Shown here piece after piece: positions 26,118-36,061 of a stretch of 64,000 nucleotides of DNA; position 1 is the stretch's first letter; every line of letters starts with the position of its first letter. Under the pieces are notes generated by a model. It was not told where the DNA came from and did no database searches. It was given only the letters and a program-made list of their open reading frames with translations. The stretch comes from Sulfurimonas paralvinellae (GTDB lineage Bacteria > Campylobacterota > Campylobacteria > Campylobacterales > Sulfurimonadaceae). A program made the translations under genes and the position numbers. The stretch is from contig NZ_CP041406.1 of assembly GCF_014905135.1 (NCBI RefSeq), positions 372,001 to 436,000 on the forward strand, in the 5' to 3' direction.

Positions 26118-28577
26118 ATGACATTGGAATACAGCGCACAAAATATTGAAAAAAAATGGCAAGAGTATTGGAAAATAAACGAAAGTTTTGAGCCTAGTGA
26201 GGATTTTACGCAGGAAAAGAAATATATTTTATCTATGTTTCCTTTTCCAAGCGGACGTCTGCACATGGGGCATGTGAGAAACTACTCTATCTCTGATGCT
26301 TTTGCACGTTATCACAGACAGCAGGGGAAAAATGTTCTGCATCCTATCGGTTTTGACAGTTTCGGAATGCCTGCTGAAAATGCTGCGATCAAAAACGGCT
26401 CACATCCAAAATCATGGACCTATGACAACATAGACTACATGAAAAATGAGTTTTACTCACTCGGTTTTTCATTCTCACGCAAGCGTGAGCTGGCAACCTC
26501 TGATGAGCTTTACACAAAATTTGAGCAGGGCTTTATCATTGATATGTACAATAAAGGTCTGCTTTATCGCGAAAAAGGGATGCTCAACTGGTGCCCGCAC
26601 GATCAGACGGTCCTTGCAAACGAGCAGGTTGTTGACGGATGCTGCTGGCGTTGTGATACACCGATCGTTAAAAAAGATATGAACCAGTACTACTTCAAGA
26701 TCACTGCCTATGCGGATGAACTTTTAAAAGACCTCAAAAAGCTTGAAGACGGCTGGCCGAAACAGGTGCTTACAATGCAGGAGAACTGGATAGGCAAATC
26801 AAACGGTTTGGCGTTCGATCTCTATTTTGATAATGATTCAAAAGAGAAACTGCACCATAAATTTGAACGTTTCGATGTCTTTACGACTCGTCCTGATACT
26901 ATTTACGGTGTCAGTTATACGGCACTTGCTCCTGAACATGAGATTGTCACTTATATGATAGAGAACAAGCTCTTGGATGATGATATCATTGCTCAGATCA
27001 ATGCGATGAAAAATGCCTCTTCAATAGATAGACAAAAAGAGAAAGCAGGGCTGTCTTTAGGATTAAATGTGCTGCATCCGCTTACCGGTAAAAGCATTCC
27101 TGTATGGATTGCAAACTTTGTTTTGATGGATTATGGAAGTGGTGCCGTTATGGCAGTGCCTGCTCATGATGATAGAGACTTTGATTTTGCAAAAAAATAT
27201 GACCTTCCTATTCATGCCGTCATCAAACCTTTTGAAGGAGAACATGATTTTTCAAGATCTGCCTTTACGGAAGTTGGTGAGTTGATCAACTCAGGCGATT
27301 TTGATGGTATGAACTCTAAAAAAGCGCAACAGCATATCATTGCAATGTTCGAAGAGAAAGGCATTGGTAAAAAGACGACAAACTATAAACTCAAAGATTG
27401 GGGTGTGAGCCGTCAACGTTACTGGGGTGCGCCTATCCCATTTGTTCATTGTGATCAATGCGGTCTTGTGATGGAGAAAAAAGAGAACCTACCGATCGCT
27501 CTTCCTGAAGATGTGGAAATTACAGGTGAAGGAAACCCGTTGGAGAATCATCCGACATGGAAGTACTGCAAATGTCCTGAGTGTGGCGGTGATGCTACAC
27601 GTGAGACAGATACAATGGATACTTTCGTCGAGTCAAGCTGGTACTTTTTGCGTTTTTGTGCATCGCCGCAGAACTGGGAAAAAGAGGCTTTTTCAGCCCA
27701 GCAGATAAAATACTGGATGAGTGTGGATCACTATATCGGCGGGATAGAACATGCCATTTTGCACCTGCTCTATGCACGTTTCTTTACAAAGGTCTTCCGT
27801 GATTTAGGCTATCTGGACTTTGATGAGCCGTTCGAGAGGCTTCTCACGCAGGGAATGGTACTCAAAGACGGTGCAAAAATGTCCAAATCAAAAGGCAATA
27901 CTGTCGATCCTGATGCTATCATTGAAAAATACGGGGCTGATACTGCAAGACTTTTTATTCTCTTTGCTGCACCGCCGACACAGGAGTTGGAGTGGAATGA
28001 CAGTGCTGTAGAAGGGGCGTTTCGATTTATAAAACGTTTTTTTGAACGAAGCACGAATGTTGTGCCATGTCAAAGTAAGCCGGAAATTGACCATGACAGT
28101 CTTTCAAAAGAGGAAAAATTTGCTCGTAAGAAGGTTTATGAAGCATTGAAACGTTCCGAAGAAGTATATAATGAACGTTATACTTTCAATACAATGATAG
28201 CCGGTGTCATGGAAGCGATGAATGCACTCAATGCGCAAAGCAATCCTGATGTTTGGAGCGAAGCATATTGGATTTTAACAGCTATTATGGAACCGGTCAT
28301 TCCGCATACTGCATGGGAGATCAGTGAGAAATACTTTAATCTCAAAAACTTCGCACCTCAAGAGATCATAGAAGCGGTTTTTGTTGAAGACTCCATCTCG
28401 CTTGGTGTTTCTGTCAATGGAAAAAAACGTGGCGAAATTGAAGTGGCTGCCGATGCCGATAAAGATGCCATCATTGAAGCGGCAAAAGCCGAAGTGGCAA
28501 AATGGCTGGAGGGCAAAGAGATCGTAAAAGAGATCGTTGTTCCTAAAAAACTTGTTAATCTGGTTATCAAAGGATAA
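26118..28577 (+). CDS. leuS: Leucyl-tRNA synthetase
   Basis: An 819-residue class I synthetase. The HIGH-type motif is in [13 protein letters not shown] (about residues 46-58) and the KMSKS loop in [10 protein letters not shown]. The editing domain carries [20 protein letters not shown] and [10 protein letters not shown]. Zinc-type cysteine pairs occur at [21 protein letters not shown] and at [17 protein letters not shown] 26118 behind AGGAAG gives the standard N-terminus ([12 protein letters not shown]). Its TAA overlaps the next ATG by 1 nt. Confidence 0.96.
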   Translation: MTLEYSAQNIEKKWQEYWKINESFEPSEDFTQEKKYILSMFPFPSGRLHMGHVRNYSISDAFARYHRQQGKNVLHPIGFDSFGMPAENAAIKNGSHPKSWTYDNIDYMKNEFYSLGFSFSRKRELATSDELYTKFEQGFIIDMYNKGLLYREKGMLNWCPHDQTVLANEQVVDGCCWRCDTPIVKKDMNQYYFKITAYADELLKDLKKLEDGWPKQVLTMQENWIGKSNGLAFDLYFDNDSKEKLHHKFERFDVFTTRPDTIYGVSYTALAPEHEIVTYMIENKLLDDDIIAQINAMKNASSIDRQKEKAGLSLGLNVLHPLTGKSIPVWIANFVLMDYGSGAVMAVPAHDDRDFDFAKKYDLPIHAVIKPFEGEHDFSRSAFTEVGELINSGDFDGMNSKKAQQHIIAMFEEKGIGKKTTNYKLKDWGVSRQRYWGAPIPFVHCDQCGLVMEKKENLPIALPEDVEITGEGNPLENHPTWKYCKCPECGGDATRETDTMDTFVESSWYFLRFCASPQNWEKEAFSAQQIKYWMSVDHYIGGIEHAILHLLYARFFTKVFRDLGYLDFDEPFERLLTQGMVLKDGAKMSKSKGNTVDPDAIIEKYGADTARLFILFAAPPTQELEWNDSAVEGAFRFIKRFFERSTNVVPCQSKPEIDHDSLSKEEKFARKKVYEALKRSEEVYNERYTFNTMIAGVMEAMNALNAQSNPDVWSEAYWILTAIMEPVIPHTAWEISEKYFNLKNFAPQEIIEAVFVEDSISLGVSVNGKKRGEIEVAADADKDAIIEAAKAEVAKWLEGKEIVKEIVVPKKLVNLVIKG

Positions 28578-29104
28578 TGATGAAGCGATATGCCCCGATG
28601 CTCAAACTTCTTTTACTCTTTTTATTTCTTTTAGAGTTGAGCGGATGCGGGTATAAACCAAGCTCCAAGTATTCACGCAATGTTATCGGTGAGAAGATAA
28701 GTACGAATGTTGTCATTTCGGCGCAGGACCCTGAAAATACCGTACTCATTAAAGATGCCGTTGACAGTGCGATTGTTGAGATATTTCACGCTTCACTTGT
28801 CGATCCCAGGTATGCCGATACACATTTGGACCTCAGTATCTCGGAGCCAAGGTACACGGCTATTGAATATGACACAAATGGATATGTTATCGCTTATCGT
28901 GCTACAATCTTGCTTAAGATTGTCCGCCGAACAAAGGATGTTACAAAAAGCTATACTGCAAAAGGAACTTATGACTTTTCGATAGATGCGAATGCGGTCA
29001 TTACGGATCAGGAAAGATTCGATGCTATAAAATACAGTGCTAAAAAAGCGATCAGTTCATTCTTAGCAAAGGTTTCGGCAGAAGGTACAAGAACAGGAGA
29101 ATAA
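28577..29104 (+). CDS. lptE: LPS-assembly lipoprotein LptE-like
   Basis: A 175-residue lipoprotein. The signal peptide ends in the lipobox LSGC (Cys24), followed by GYKPSS, as in LptE proteins. The mature part is beta-rich (LDLSISEPRYTAIEYDTNGYVIAYRATILLKI) and ends with helices. LptE plugs the LptD barrel that inserts lipopolysaccharide in the outer membrane. The assignment rests on lipobox, length and the conserved leuS-lptE-folC order of H. pylori and C. jejuni. It overlaps leuS by 1 nt. Confidence 0.8.
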   Translation: MMKRYAPMLKLLLLFLFLLELSGCGYKPSSKYSRNVIGEKISTNVVISAQDPENTVLIKDAVDSAIVEIFHASLVDPRYADTHLDLSISEPRYTAIEYDTNGYVIAYRATILLKIVRRTKDVTKSYTAKGTYDFSIDANAVITDQERFDAIKYSAKKAISSFLAKVSAEGTRTGE

Positions 29105-29105
29105 C

Positions 29106-30653
29106 ATGACGATACAGACCATCATAAACAATGCAGTAAAACGACTTAAAGCGGAAGGGAAACTGCTTACGCCGGATTTTTATGCCGAGGCATTCTGTAA
29201 AGAAGCCGAGCGTGCTAAAATAAGTGTCGAAGATTGTAATCATGTTGAAAAATTTAAAGATATGCTCTCCAAAGATTTTCAAAAAGATCTGAAGAACTAC
29301 CGTATTAAAACGATGAGTGAATTCGTTCGTTTTCTCATATCTAAACTGAACCGAACCAATCCTACCCAATGTTCTAATACTCTTGAAGCTCAGACTCATT
29401 TTTGTAAACGAGTCCTGCAGGTTATTACTGTTTTACACAATAAAGAAGCTGCGGAACTGGCACAAAACAGTATTGATCTGCTGGAAAATGCTGCAACACC
29501 GGAGCAGTTAGATAATTTTCGCCAGCGATGGGTCAACTTCATTACTACGTATGATGATACCTTTTTACAAAAACTTAAAGAGTTGGGAGATGTAGACAGT
29601 TCCGATCTGCGTAAAACTGTAGAAAACCTACATATTCATGCTCCAAAAGAGCCCAGCAGTGCTGCTGTCGATCTTCACAAAGTCTCAAAGCTCTTGGTGG
29701 CATCTTTTGTTCCTTCAATTGCCTCAAGTGTGAATGATACGATCGCAGATATCAGTGACAAGCTAAGAAAAAACCCTGAGATACTCGATAGTGAAGATGT
29801 TGAAAAAGAGATAAAAGCGGCTATCTCGCTTCGTATTGCTCTTGATAAAGAGAGTGTCAAAGAGATGGTGGAATCCATTGACGGTGTTTTGGACAAACTC
29901 TCTTTACGTCTTATTGATATGATAGAGAGCTCGGATAATTCAAATGCAGAGGTTCAGGCAATAAAAAAAGAGCTTGAATCATATACGGAAGAGTCTACTG
30001 CCAACTTTAAAGTAGCGCACAAAAAACTCTTTACTATTGCTGTTGCACTGGAAGAAAACACTCAACTGCTTTCCAAAGATCTTAAAAATCATAATAAAGA
30101 TGTCGATGCTTTGAGTAAAAAAGTGAAAAAACTCGAAGAAGAACTTGAAAAAGCAAAAAAAGAATCGAAAGAGGATTTTCTTACAAAACTTTACAATAAG
30201 CGTGCTCTCGATGAATTTATGGAATTCAAAGAGGCCGAATATCAACGCTATGAAAGAAATTATGCCGTCGTTATGTTTGATCTCGATCATTTTAAAGATG
30301 TCAATGACACATATGGCCACGAAGCCGGTGATGCAGTTCTCTCTGCCTTTGCGAAAATTTTGAAAAAAGAGGCTCGAAGTGTCGATATCGTCGGTCGTTT
30401 CGGTGGAGAAGAGTTTCTTGCTCTTTTAAGTGATACAGACCTTCAAGGCGGTGTTACTTTTGCCGATAAAGTACTGAAACATGTAGAGAAATCCCGTTTT
30501 ATGTACAAAGGCGATCGTATCAAGGTTACAGCAAGTGCAGGTGTGAGTGAACGTAAACAACATGTCTCTTTGGAAGCTACAGTCAACTCCGCTGATGAGT
30601 ATCTTTATATTGCAAAGAAAAACGGAAGAAACAGAGTCGAGTATAAAAAGTAG
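29106..30653 (+). CDS. Diguanylate cyclase (GGDEF domain)
   Basis: A 515-residue cytosolic protein. The C-terminal GGDEF domain (about 355-515) has MFDLDHFKDVNDTYGHEAGD and the active-site GGEEF, with an RxxD inhibitory site (RSVD) five residues upstream, so it should make c-di-GMP and be product-inhibited. The N-terminal 350 residues have no transmembrane segment and are largely helical, with a coiled coil (about 310-355, KKVKKLEEELEKAKKES) leading into the cyclase; the sensory input is unknown. It lies between lptE and folC, 1 nt after lptE and overlapping folC by 1 nt. Confidence 0.92.
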   Translation: MTIQTIINNAVKRLKAEGKLLTPDFYAEAFCKEAERAKISVEDCNHVEKFKDMLSKDFQKDLKNYRIKTMSEFVRFLISKLNRTNPTQCSNTLEAQTHFCKRVLQVITVLHNKEAAELAQNSIDLLENAATPEQLDNFRQRWVNFITTYDDTFLQKLKELGDVDSSDLRKTVENLHIHAPKEPSSAAVDLHKVSKLLVASFVPSIASSVNDTIADISDKLRKNPEILDSEDVEKEIKAAISLRIALDKESVKEMVESIDGVLDKLSLRLIDMIESSDNSNAEVQAIKKELESYTEESTANFKVAHKKLFTIAVALEENTQLLSKDLKNHNKDVDALSKKVKKLEEELEKAKKESKEDFLTKLYNKRALDEFMEFKEAEYQRYERNYAVVMFDLDHFKDVNDTYGHEAGDAVLSAFAKILKKEARSVDIVGRFGGEEFLALLSDTDLQGGVTFADKVLKHVEKSRFMYKGDRIKVTASAGVSERKQHVSLEATVNSADEYLYIAKKNGRNRVEYKK

Positions 30654-31801
30654 TGCTACAAGAGTTCTTAGATGCTAAACCGCTCTTTTATGATGAGATA
30701 GATTATGATCGTATGCCGTGTGTTTATGGGCGTATATCATCTCAATTTAAATTTCCGAAAATCATTCATATTATTGGAACAAACGGTAAAGGCACTACCG
30801 GCCGTTTTTTAGCAACAGCTCTTTATAAAAAGGGCTACAGAGTCGGTCACTATACTTCCCCCCATATTTTACAATTTAATGAACGTGTCTGGTTTAACGG
30901 TAGCGATGTTGCTATGGAATGTTTAGAATCGACGCATAAAAAACTGCTTGCTCTCCTCACGCAAGATGAAGCTGAGTCGCTCAGCTATTTTGAATATACG
31001 ACACTGCTTGCAATGCTTTACTATTCAGATAAGAGTGACTTTGTCGTTTTGGAAGCTGGACTTGGTGGAGAACATGACGCGACCGCTGTTTTTGCCAATG
31101 ATCTGACCCTCGTTACACCCATAGCTATGGATCATGAAGCCTTCTTGGGATCTGATATAGAGAGTATTGCAAAAACAAAGTTAAATGCTGCTCAAAAGGC
31201 AGTTATTATTGCAAAGCAACGATATAAGGTTGTGTACGATATTATGAATGAACTGCAAAAAGAAAAAGGATTGCAGACATTTCGAGTGGAAGAACTCTTG
31301 GATGAGAAAGACCGTCAAAATATTTTAAAAATAGCCGAGCACGAAATATTGGCTACCTATCTTCAAACAAATCTTGCTTTGGCGATAGCCGCATTGAAGT
31401 ATTTTAAAATTGAGTACAGTGTTGAAGATTTTTATAATGCAAAGCTTTTTGGAAGACTTTCAGTTTTAGAAAAAAATATTATAGTCGATGTTGGACACAA
31501 TGTCTTAGCAGCAGAGTCTATTTCAGAGAGTTTAAAAAATAACAAATATACTTTAGTCTATAATAGCTACAAAGATAAAAACTATAAAGAGATATTGTCA
31601 GTTTTAAAACCAATTATCGAGACAGTCGAATTGATAGATGTCTATAATGCAAGAGTAGAAGAGAGTGGCTACTTGCAGCAGACTCTTGAAGATTTAGGTA
31701 TAAACTATAGTAAGTTTAAAAAGTTAGAGACAGAGAAAAAGTACCTTGTATTTGGTTCTTTTTCAGTCGTGGAGGCATTTTTGAAGGTATATCGTGGATA
31801 A
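30653..31801 (+). CDS. folC: Folylpolyglutamate / dihydrofolate synthase
   Basis: A 382-residue Mur-ligase-fold enzyme that glutamylates folates. The P-loop GTNGKGTTGRFLATAL (about residues 42-57) is intact. SPHILQFNERVWFNG, LEAGLGGEHDATAVF and the IVDVGHN segment are typical. The start is GTG 30653 overlapping the upstream TAG. It is slightly short for the family (usual 400-440), as in other epsilonproteobacteria. It overlaps the M23 peptidase gene by 8 nt. Confidence 0.92.
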   Translation: MLQEFLDAKPLFYDEIDYDRMPCVYGRISSQFKFPKIIHIIGTNGKGTTGRFLATALYKKGYRVGHYTSPHILQFNERVWFNGSDVAMECLESTHKKLLALLTQDEAESLSYFEYTTLLAMLYYSDKSDFVVLEAGLGGEHDATAVFANDLTLVTPIAMDHEAFLGSDIESIAKTKLNAAQKAVIIAKQRYKVVYDIMNELQKEKGLQTFRVEELLDEKDRQNILKIAEHEILATYLQTNLALAIAALKYFKIEYSVEDFYNAKLFGRLSVLEKNIIVDVGHNVLAAESISESLKNNKYTLVYNSYKDKNYKEILSVLKPIIETVELIDVYNARVEESGYLQQTLEDLGINYSKFKKLETEKKYLVFGSFSVVEAFLKVYRG

Positions 31802-32786
31802 ACATTTTACCGTAACCATTCATGATGACAATGGCTACAAACAGTTCAATCTGCATAAGTTTGTAAAAAAAGCCTTCTTATATGCAGGAATTTTTCTGCT
31901 TACGTTAGCGTTGATAGCCGTTGGAACCATTTTATATCTCAACTACAGTGTAGAGAGCGTTCAAAAGAAAAGAGATGCTATAGAAAAGGCATATTTGGAG
32001 ATGAAAAAAGAGAATGCTGCGCTTGAAAATTCAATGAAGGCCACACGTTACTCTTTGGATGAAAAGAAAAAGCAGCTCCATCAGCTTTCCGATTCTCTTA
32101 CTGAAATCGAAACTTTGATAGGTCTCAAACCCTTGGGTGATGAATCATTACAGGATCGTGTAAGCATTGCAAAATTAAGTTCTTCCCAAAGAGCGACACT
32201 GCTGCAGCTCATTCCCAGCGGTTCTCCTGTGGCGTATCGCGGTATTACAAGTAAATTCGGCTATAGAATTCATCCGACTTTGGGCACGAAAGAGTTTCAT
32301 CGCGGAACAGATATGAAAGCACAGCTCAATACACCCGTTTATGCAACGGCAGATGGTCTTGTGGAGTGGGCGGGGTATCACAAAAGCAGCGGTTTTGGCC
32401 GTCTTATCATTTTAGAACATGTATATGGATTCAAGTCTTACTACGGTCACTTAAACAAAGTTGTGGTAAAATCCGGAAAATTTGTAAAAAAAGGTGACCT
32501 TATCGGATATACCGGTAATTCAGGGCTCAGCAACGGACCGCATCTGCATTACGAGATTCGTTTTATCCACCGAGCGCTCAATCCGTTTTATTTTATAAAA
32601 TGGACGCAGCATCACTATAATGAAATATTTCAAAAGGAGAAAAAAGTACCATGGCAATCTTTAATAATGGCGACGTCGCGACTAAAAGTAGTTCCACAGA
32701 TTCAAACACAACAATCATTACAGCCGGAGCAAAAATCACAGGAGAAGTTGAGCTCTCGTGTAATCTCTACATCGACGGTGAACTAG
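31794..32786 (+). CDS. M23 peptidoglycan endopeptidase, Csd1/Csd2-like
   Basis: A 330-residue membrane-anchored LytM peptidase. One N-terminal helix (about 18-42) and a coiled coil (about 45-110) precede the M23 domain (about 150-265), which keeps the zinc motifs HRGTD (HxxxD) and HLHYE (HxH). By position next to bactofilin and mfd it corresponds to the H. pylori Csd1/Csd2 enzymes that trim cross-links to set helical or curved shape. It starts at GTG 31794. The last 45 residues are Gln/Ser/Lys-rich and are read in a different frame through the first 136 bp of the bactofilin gene. Confidence 0.88.
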   Translation: MDKHFTVTIHDDNGYKQFNLHKFVKKAFLYAGIFLLTLALIAVGTILYLNYSVESVQKKRDAIEKAYLEMKKENAALENSMKATRYSLDEKKKQLHQLSDSLTEIETLIGLKPLGDESLQDRVSIAKLSSSQRATLLQLIPSGSPVAYRGITSKFGYRIHPTLGTKEFHRGTDMKAQLNTPVYATADGLVEWAGYHKSSGFGRLIILEHVYGFKSYYGHLNKVVVKSGKFVKKGDLIGYTGNSGLSNGPHLHYEIRFIHRALNPFYFIKWTQHHYNEIFQKEKKVPWQSLIMATSRLKVVPQIQTQQSLQPEQKSQEKLSSRVISTSTVN

Positions 32787-33061
32787 AAGGCAGCATTACA
32801 TCTTCCAAAGAGGTAAATGTCGGTAAGAACGGTCATGTCAAAGGCAATATAGTGACAAATAGACTGGTTGTTCAAGGGTATGTCGAAGGTAGTGTTGAAG
32901 CGGACCGTGTTGAGATCAAAGCAGCGGGACATGTTAACGGTGAGATCACCTCGATTGAACTTGTGATTGAGTCAAAAGGTGTCTTTGAAGGGAACTCTAT
33001 CGTAAAAAACAGCTCAAATCATGCGAACATAGAAAAAACAGCAACAGCAAAACAAGTATAA
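32651..33061 (+). CDS. ccmA: Bactofilin, CcmA-like
   Basis: A 136-residue polymer-forming cytoskeletal protein. The central bactofilin domain (about 22-115) is built of short beta-helix repeats (ITGEVELSCNLYIDGELEGSI, GKNGHVKGNI, VQGYVEGSVEADRVEIKAAGHVNGEI). Disordered tails flank it. AAGGAG precedes ATG 32651. In H. pylori CcmA works with the Csd peptidases in cell shape, and the same adjacency is seen here; the start lies well inside the peptidase gene. Confidence 0.9.
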   Translation: MAIFNNGDVATKSSSTDSNTTIITAGAKITGEVELSCNLYIDGELEGSITSSKEVNVGKNGHVKGNIVTNRLVVQGYVEGSVEADRVEIKAAGHVNGEITSIELVIESKGVFEGNSIVKNSSNHANIEKTATAKQV

Positions 33062-33073
33062 TTCAGGAACTTA

Positions 33074-36061
33074 ATGTCTCAAGCTGCACTTTATAATTAT
33101 TTAAAAAATTCTCACGAGGCAATAGATGTTCTTGTCTGCGAGGACTCCAAAGAAGCTGATGAACTGCAAAATGTAGTAAAGTTCTTTAACAAAGATGTTG
33201 TTGTCTTCCCTGATTTTCGTCCATCATACGGGGATGATCTGCGCTCTTATAAAGAAGAACTGCATGAGCTTTTACATGCTTTGCGTGAGTACCATTCATC
33301 AAAGAAAAAACCGCTTGTTATCTCGCCTTTGAAAACACTTCTTTTCCCTCTGCCGAAACCTGAGCTTATGAGTGAAATGACTTTGGAATTCGGTACAGAA
33401 ATAGATCTTGCCGCCTTTAAGGAAAAGATGCTCTTTTGGGGGTACACCTTTGTCGATATGGTGCAGGTTGCCGGTGAGATTTCACATCGCGGCGATATTA
33501 TTGATATCTTTGTGCCGTCATCTAAAAATCCTGTCAGGATCTCACTTTTCGATACAGAGATAGAACAGATCAAAGCATTTGACCTCGATACGCAGAGAAC
33601 ACTGGGTGAAGAACTTGAGAGTGTCAAGATAACGAGTGCTTTTTTCGCACTCGATGAAGCAAGTTACAATGAACTCAACAAACGAATAGAGGCAAGTGCG
33701 TTCGATGCACTCTCACGTGATATTGCTTCGCTTGGTTTTTGGCATCTTGATGCGATGGCGGAGAATTTTTTAGATGGTAAAAAAGCGCTGCTTTCACGCA
33801 GTCTCGATAATGCTCTTGTCGATGCCTATGCTATCAATAACCCGCAGATCTCACGTGAGGCATTTGAACTTGATATACTGCCTGAGAATGAGAGTGTGAA
33901 AGAGCTGGTTGTTGCCAATGTTGAGCAGTTGATAAAAGTTCACAAAGAGAAAAAGATCACGCTTATCGCAGCCAATAAAGCGACGGTGAAACAGGCGGGA
34001 ATCTATGATACGACAAATATTAATGTCGTTGAAGCGCCCTATATTTTAAATATTATCACCGATGATGAGCTTGTTATCTCACTCAACAAGCCATCAAAGA
34101 AGCGAAGACGCAGAAAAAGTTCAATACTGCTGGATGACCTTAAAACCGGAGATTATGTCGTTCATGAAGATTATGGTGTGGGTATCTTTGAGAAAATCGA
34201 GCAGACTGAGATACTCGGTGGTGTAAAAGATTTCATTGTCATCAAGTATGTCGGAGATGACAAAATACTGCTTCCGGTTGAAAATCTAGACTACATTGAT
34301 CGTTACATAGCCGGAGGCGGCAGTGTGCCTGTTCTTGATAGACTTGGAAAAGGAAGTTTTGGAAAATTAAAAGCAAAAGTCCGTAAACGTCTTTTGGAAA
34401 TTGCCGGTCAGATTGTTAACACGGCTGCGGCACGCGCGCTTATCAAAGCACCTAAGATCTCTCTTAGTAAAAAAGAAGTGCAGGAGTTTCAGGCACTCTC
34501 CGGATTTGATTATACCGATGATCAGACACTCTCAGTCAACGAGATACTCACACAGATGAGTTCGGGGCATATCATGGACAGGCTGCTCAGCGGTGATGTC
34601 GGTTTTGGAAAGACGGAGATAGCACTCAATACAATCTATGCCGCATATAAATCGGGCTATCAGTCCGCTTTTATCGTTCCGACGACACTTCTCTCTGCAC
34701 AGCACTTTAGAAGTCTGGATGAGCGTTTCAGCGAACTTGGCATTCGTTATGCAAAACTGGACAGATTTGTAACTGCCAAAGAGAAAAATGCCATCATAAA
34801 AGGGCTTGCAAGCGGTGAGATAGACTGTGTTGTCGGTACGCATACACTTTTTGGGCTGGAGTTTAAAAAGCTCGGTGTTGTTATCATAGATGAAGAGCAC
34901 AAGTTTGGAGTGAAGCAAAAAGAGAAGATAAAAGAGCTCTATCATAATGTTCACCTGCTTTCCATGTCGGCAACACCGATTCCACGTTCACTCAATCAGG
35001 CGCTGAGTTCCATCAAAACCATGTCACAGCTGCTCACGCCGCCAAGTGAGCGTCAAGGGGTGCGTACCTTTGTTAAAGAGTACGATGAAAAGCTTATCAA
35101 AGAGGTTATCCTGCGTGAGCTTCGCCGCGGCGGGCAGGTCTTTTATGTACATAACTCCATCGATCATATGCCGATAAAAATGGGTGAACTAAAGGCCTTG
35201 CTTCCTGATCTGAGAATACTTATGCTGCATTCGAAGATCTCTGCCGTGGAGACTGAAAAAGAGCTGTTGAGATTTGAAGCGGGTGAGTATGATGTGATGA
35301 TCGCGACAAGTATCATAGAGAGTGGGATTCATATGCCGCGTGTCAATACCATCATCGTTGATGGTGCGGACAGATTTGGGATCGCTGACCTGCATCAGCT
35401 ACGTGGGCGTGTTGGTCGTGGTCATGTTGAAGGATTTGCCTACTTTATCGTACAAAACAGAGAAACTCTTACCGATGAGGCAAAAAAACGTCTTTTAGCG
35501 TTAGAGTCGAACTCCTTTTTAGGTTCAGGTTCTGTACTTGCTCATCATGACCTTGAGATCCGAGGCGGCGGTAATCTTGTCGGTGATGCACAGAGCGGTC
35601 ATATTAAGAACATAGGGTATTCGCTTTACCTTAAAATGCTCGAAGATGCCATAAAAGAGCTTAGTAACACGAAAGAGAGTGAGCGTATCAAGGTTGATAT
35701 CAAACTGACGATCTCGGCATATATCTCCGATGAGGTAGTGCATGAGGACAGACTCAGACTTGATGTCTACAGACGACTTTCCCAGTGCGAAGAAGTCGTT
35801 GAGATATATGAGATAGAAGAGGAGTTGATTGATAGATTTGGTGAGCTTGATATGCCGACGAAACAGTTTGTGGAGTTGATGGTCATCAAACTGCTTGCTT
35901 TGGATAAAAAGATCAAATCAATTGGAAATTATGGACAAAATATCACGTTTACCTATTTCAATGACTCAAAAGAGACAATCAAATCTGATAGTAAAGACGA
36001 TGATGATATCATCAAAGCAACACTTTACTATCTGAGAAATGCAAAACCAAAGGCAGTGTAA
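33074..36061 (+). CDS. mfd: Transcription-repair coupling factor
   Basis: A 995-residue ATP-dependent translocase that removes stalled RNA polymerase and recruits UvrA. Order: UvrB-like N-terminal region, RNA-polymerase interaction domain (DLKTGDYVVHEDYGVGIFEKIE, about 355), RecG-like helicase with Walker A DVGFGKTE (about 508), Walker B IDEEH, SATPIPRS and QLRGRVGRG, and a C-terminal TRCF domain. It is about 150 residues shorter than the E. coli protein, as in other epsilonproteobacteria. The stop overlaps the next start by 1 nt. Confidence 0.95.
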   Translation: MSQAALYNYLKNSHEAIDVLVCEDSKEADELQNVVKFFNKDVVVFPDFRPSYGDDLRSYKEELHELLHALREYHSSKKKPLVISPLKTLLFPLPKPELMSEMTLEFGTEIDLAAFKEKMLFWGYTFVDMVQVAGEISHRGDIIDIFVPSSKNPVRISLFDTEIEQIKAFDLDTQRTLGEELESVKITSAFFALDEASYNELNKRIEASAFDALSRDIASLGFWHLDAMAENFLDGKKALLSRSLDNALVDAYAINNPQISREAFELDILPENESVKELVVANVEQLIKVHKEKKITLIAANKATVKQAGIYDTTNINVVEAPYILNIITDDELVISLNKPSKKRRRRKSSILLDDLKTGDYVVHEDYGVGIFEKIEQTEILGGVKDFIVIKYVGDDKILLPVENLDYIDRYIAGGGSVPVLDRLGKGSFGKLKAKVRKRLLEIAGQIVNTAAARALIKAPKISLSKKEVQEFQALSGFDYTDDQTLSVNEILTQMSSGHIMDRLLSGDVGFGKTEIALNTIYAAYKSGYQSAFIVPTTLLSAQHFRSLDERFSELGIRYAKLDRFVTAKEKNAIIKGLASGEIDCVVGTHTLFGLEFKKLGVVIIDEEHKFGVKQKEKIKELYHNVHLLSMSATPIPRSLNQALSSIKTMSQLLTPPSERQGVRTFVKEYDEKLIKEVILRELRRGGQVFYVHNSIDHMPIKMGELKALLPDLRILMLHSKISAVETEKELLRFEAGEYDVMIATSIIESGIHMPRVNTIIVDGADRFGIADLHQLRGRVGRGHVEGFAYFIVQNRETLTDEAKKRLLALESNSFLGSGSVLAHHDLEIRGGGNLVGDAQSGHIKNIGYSLYLKMLEDAIKELSNTKESERIKVDIKLTISAYISDEVVHEDRLRLDVYRRLSQCEEVVEIYEIEEELIDRFGELDMPTKQFVELMVIKLLALDKKIKSIGNYGQNITFTYFNDSKETIKSDSKDDDDIIKATLYYLRNAKPKAV

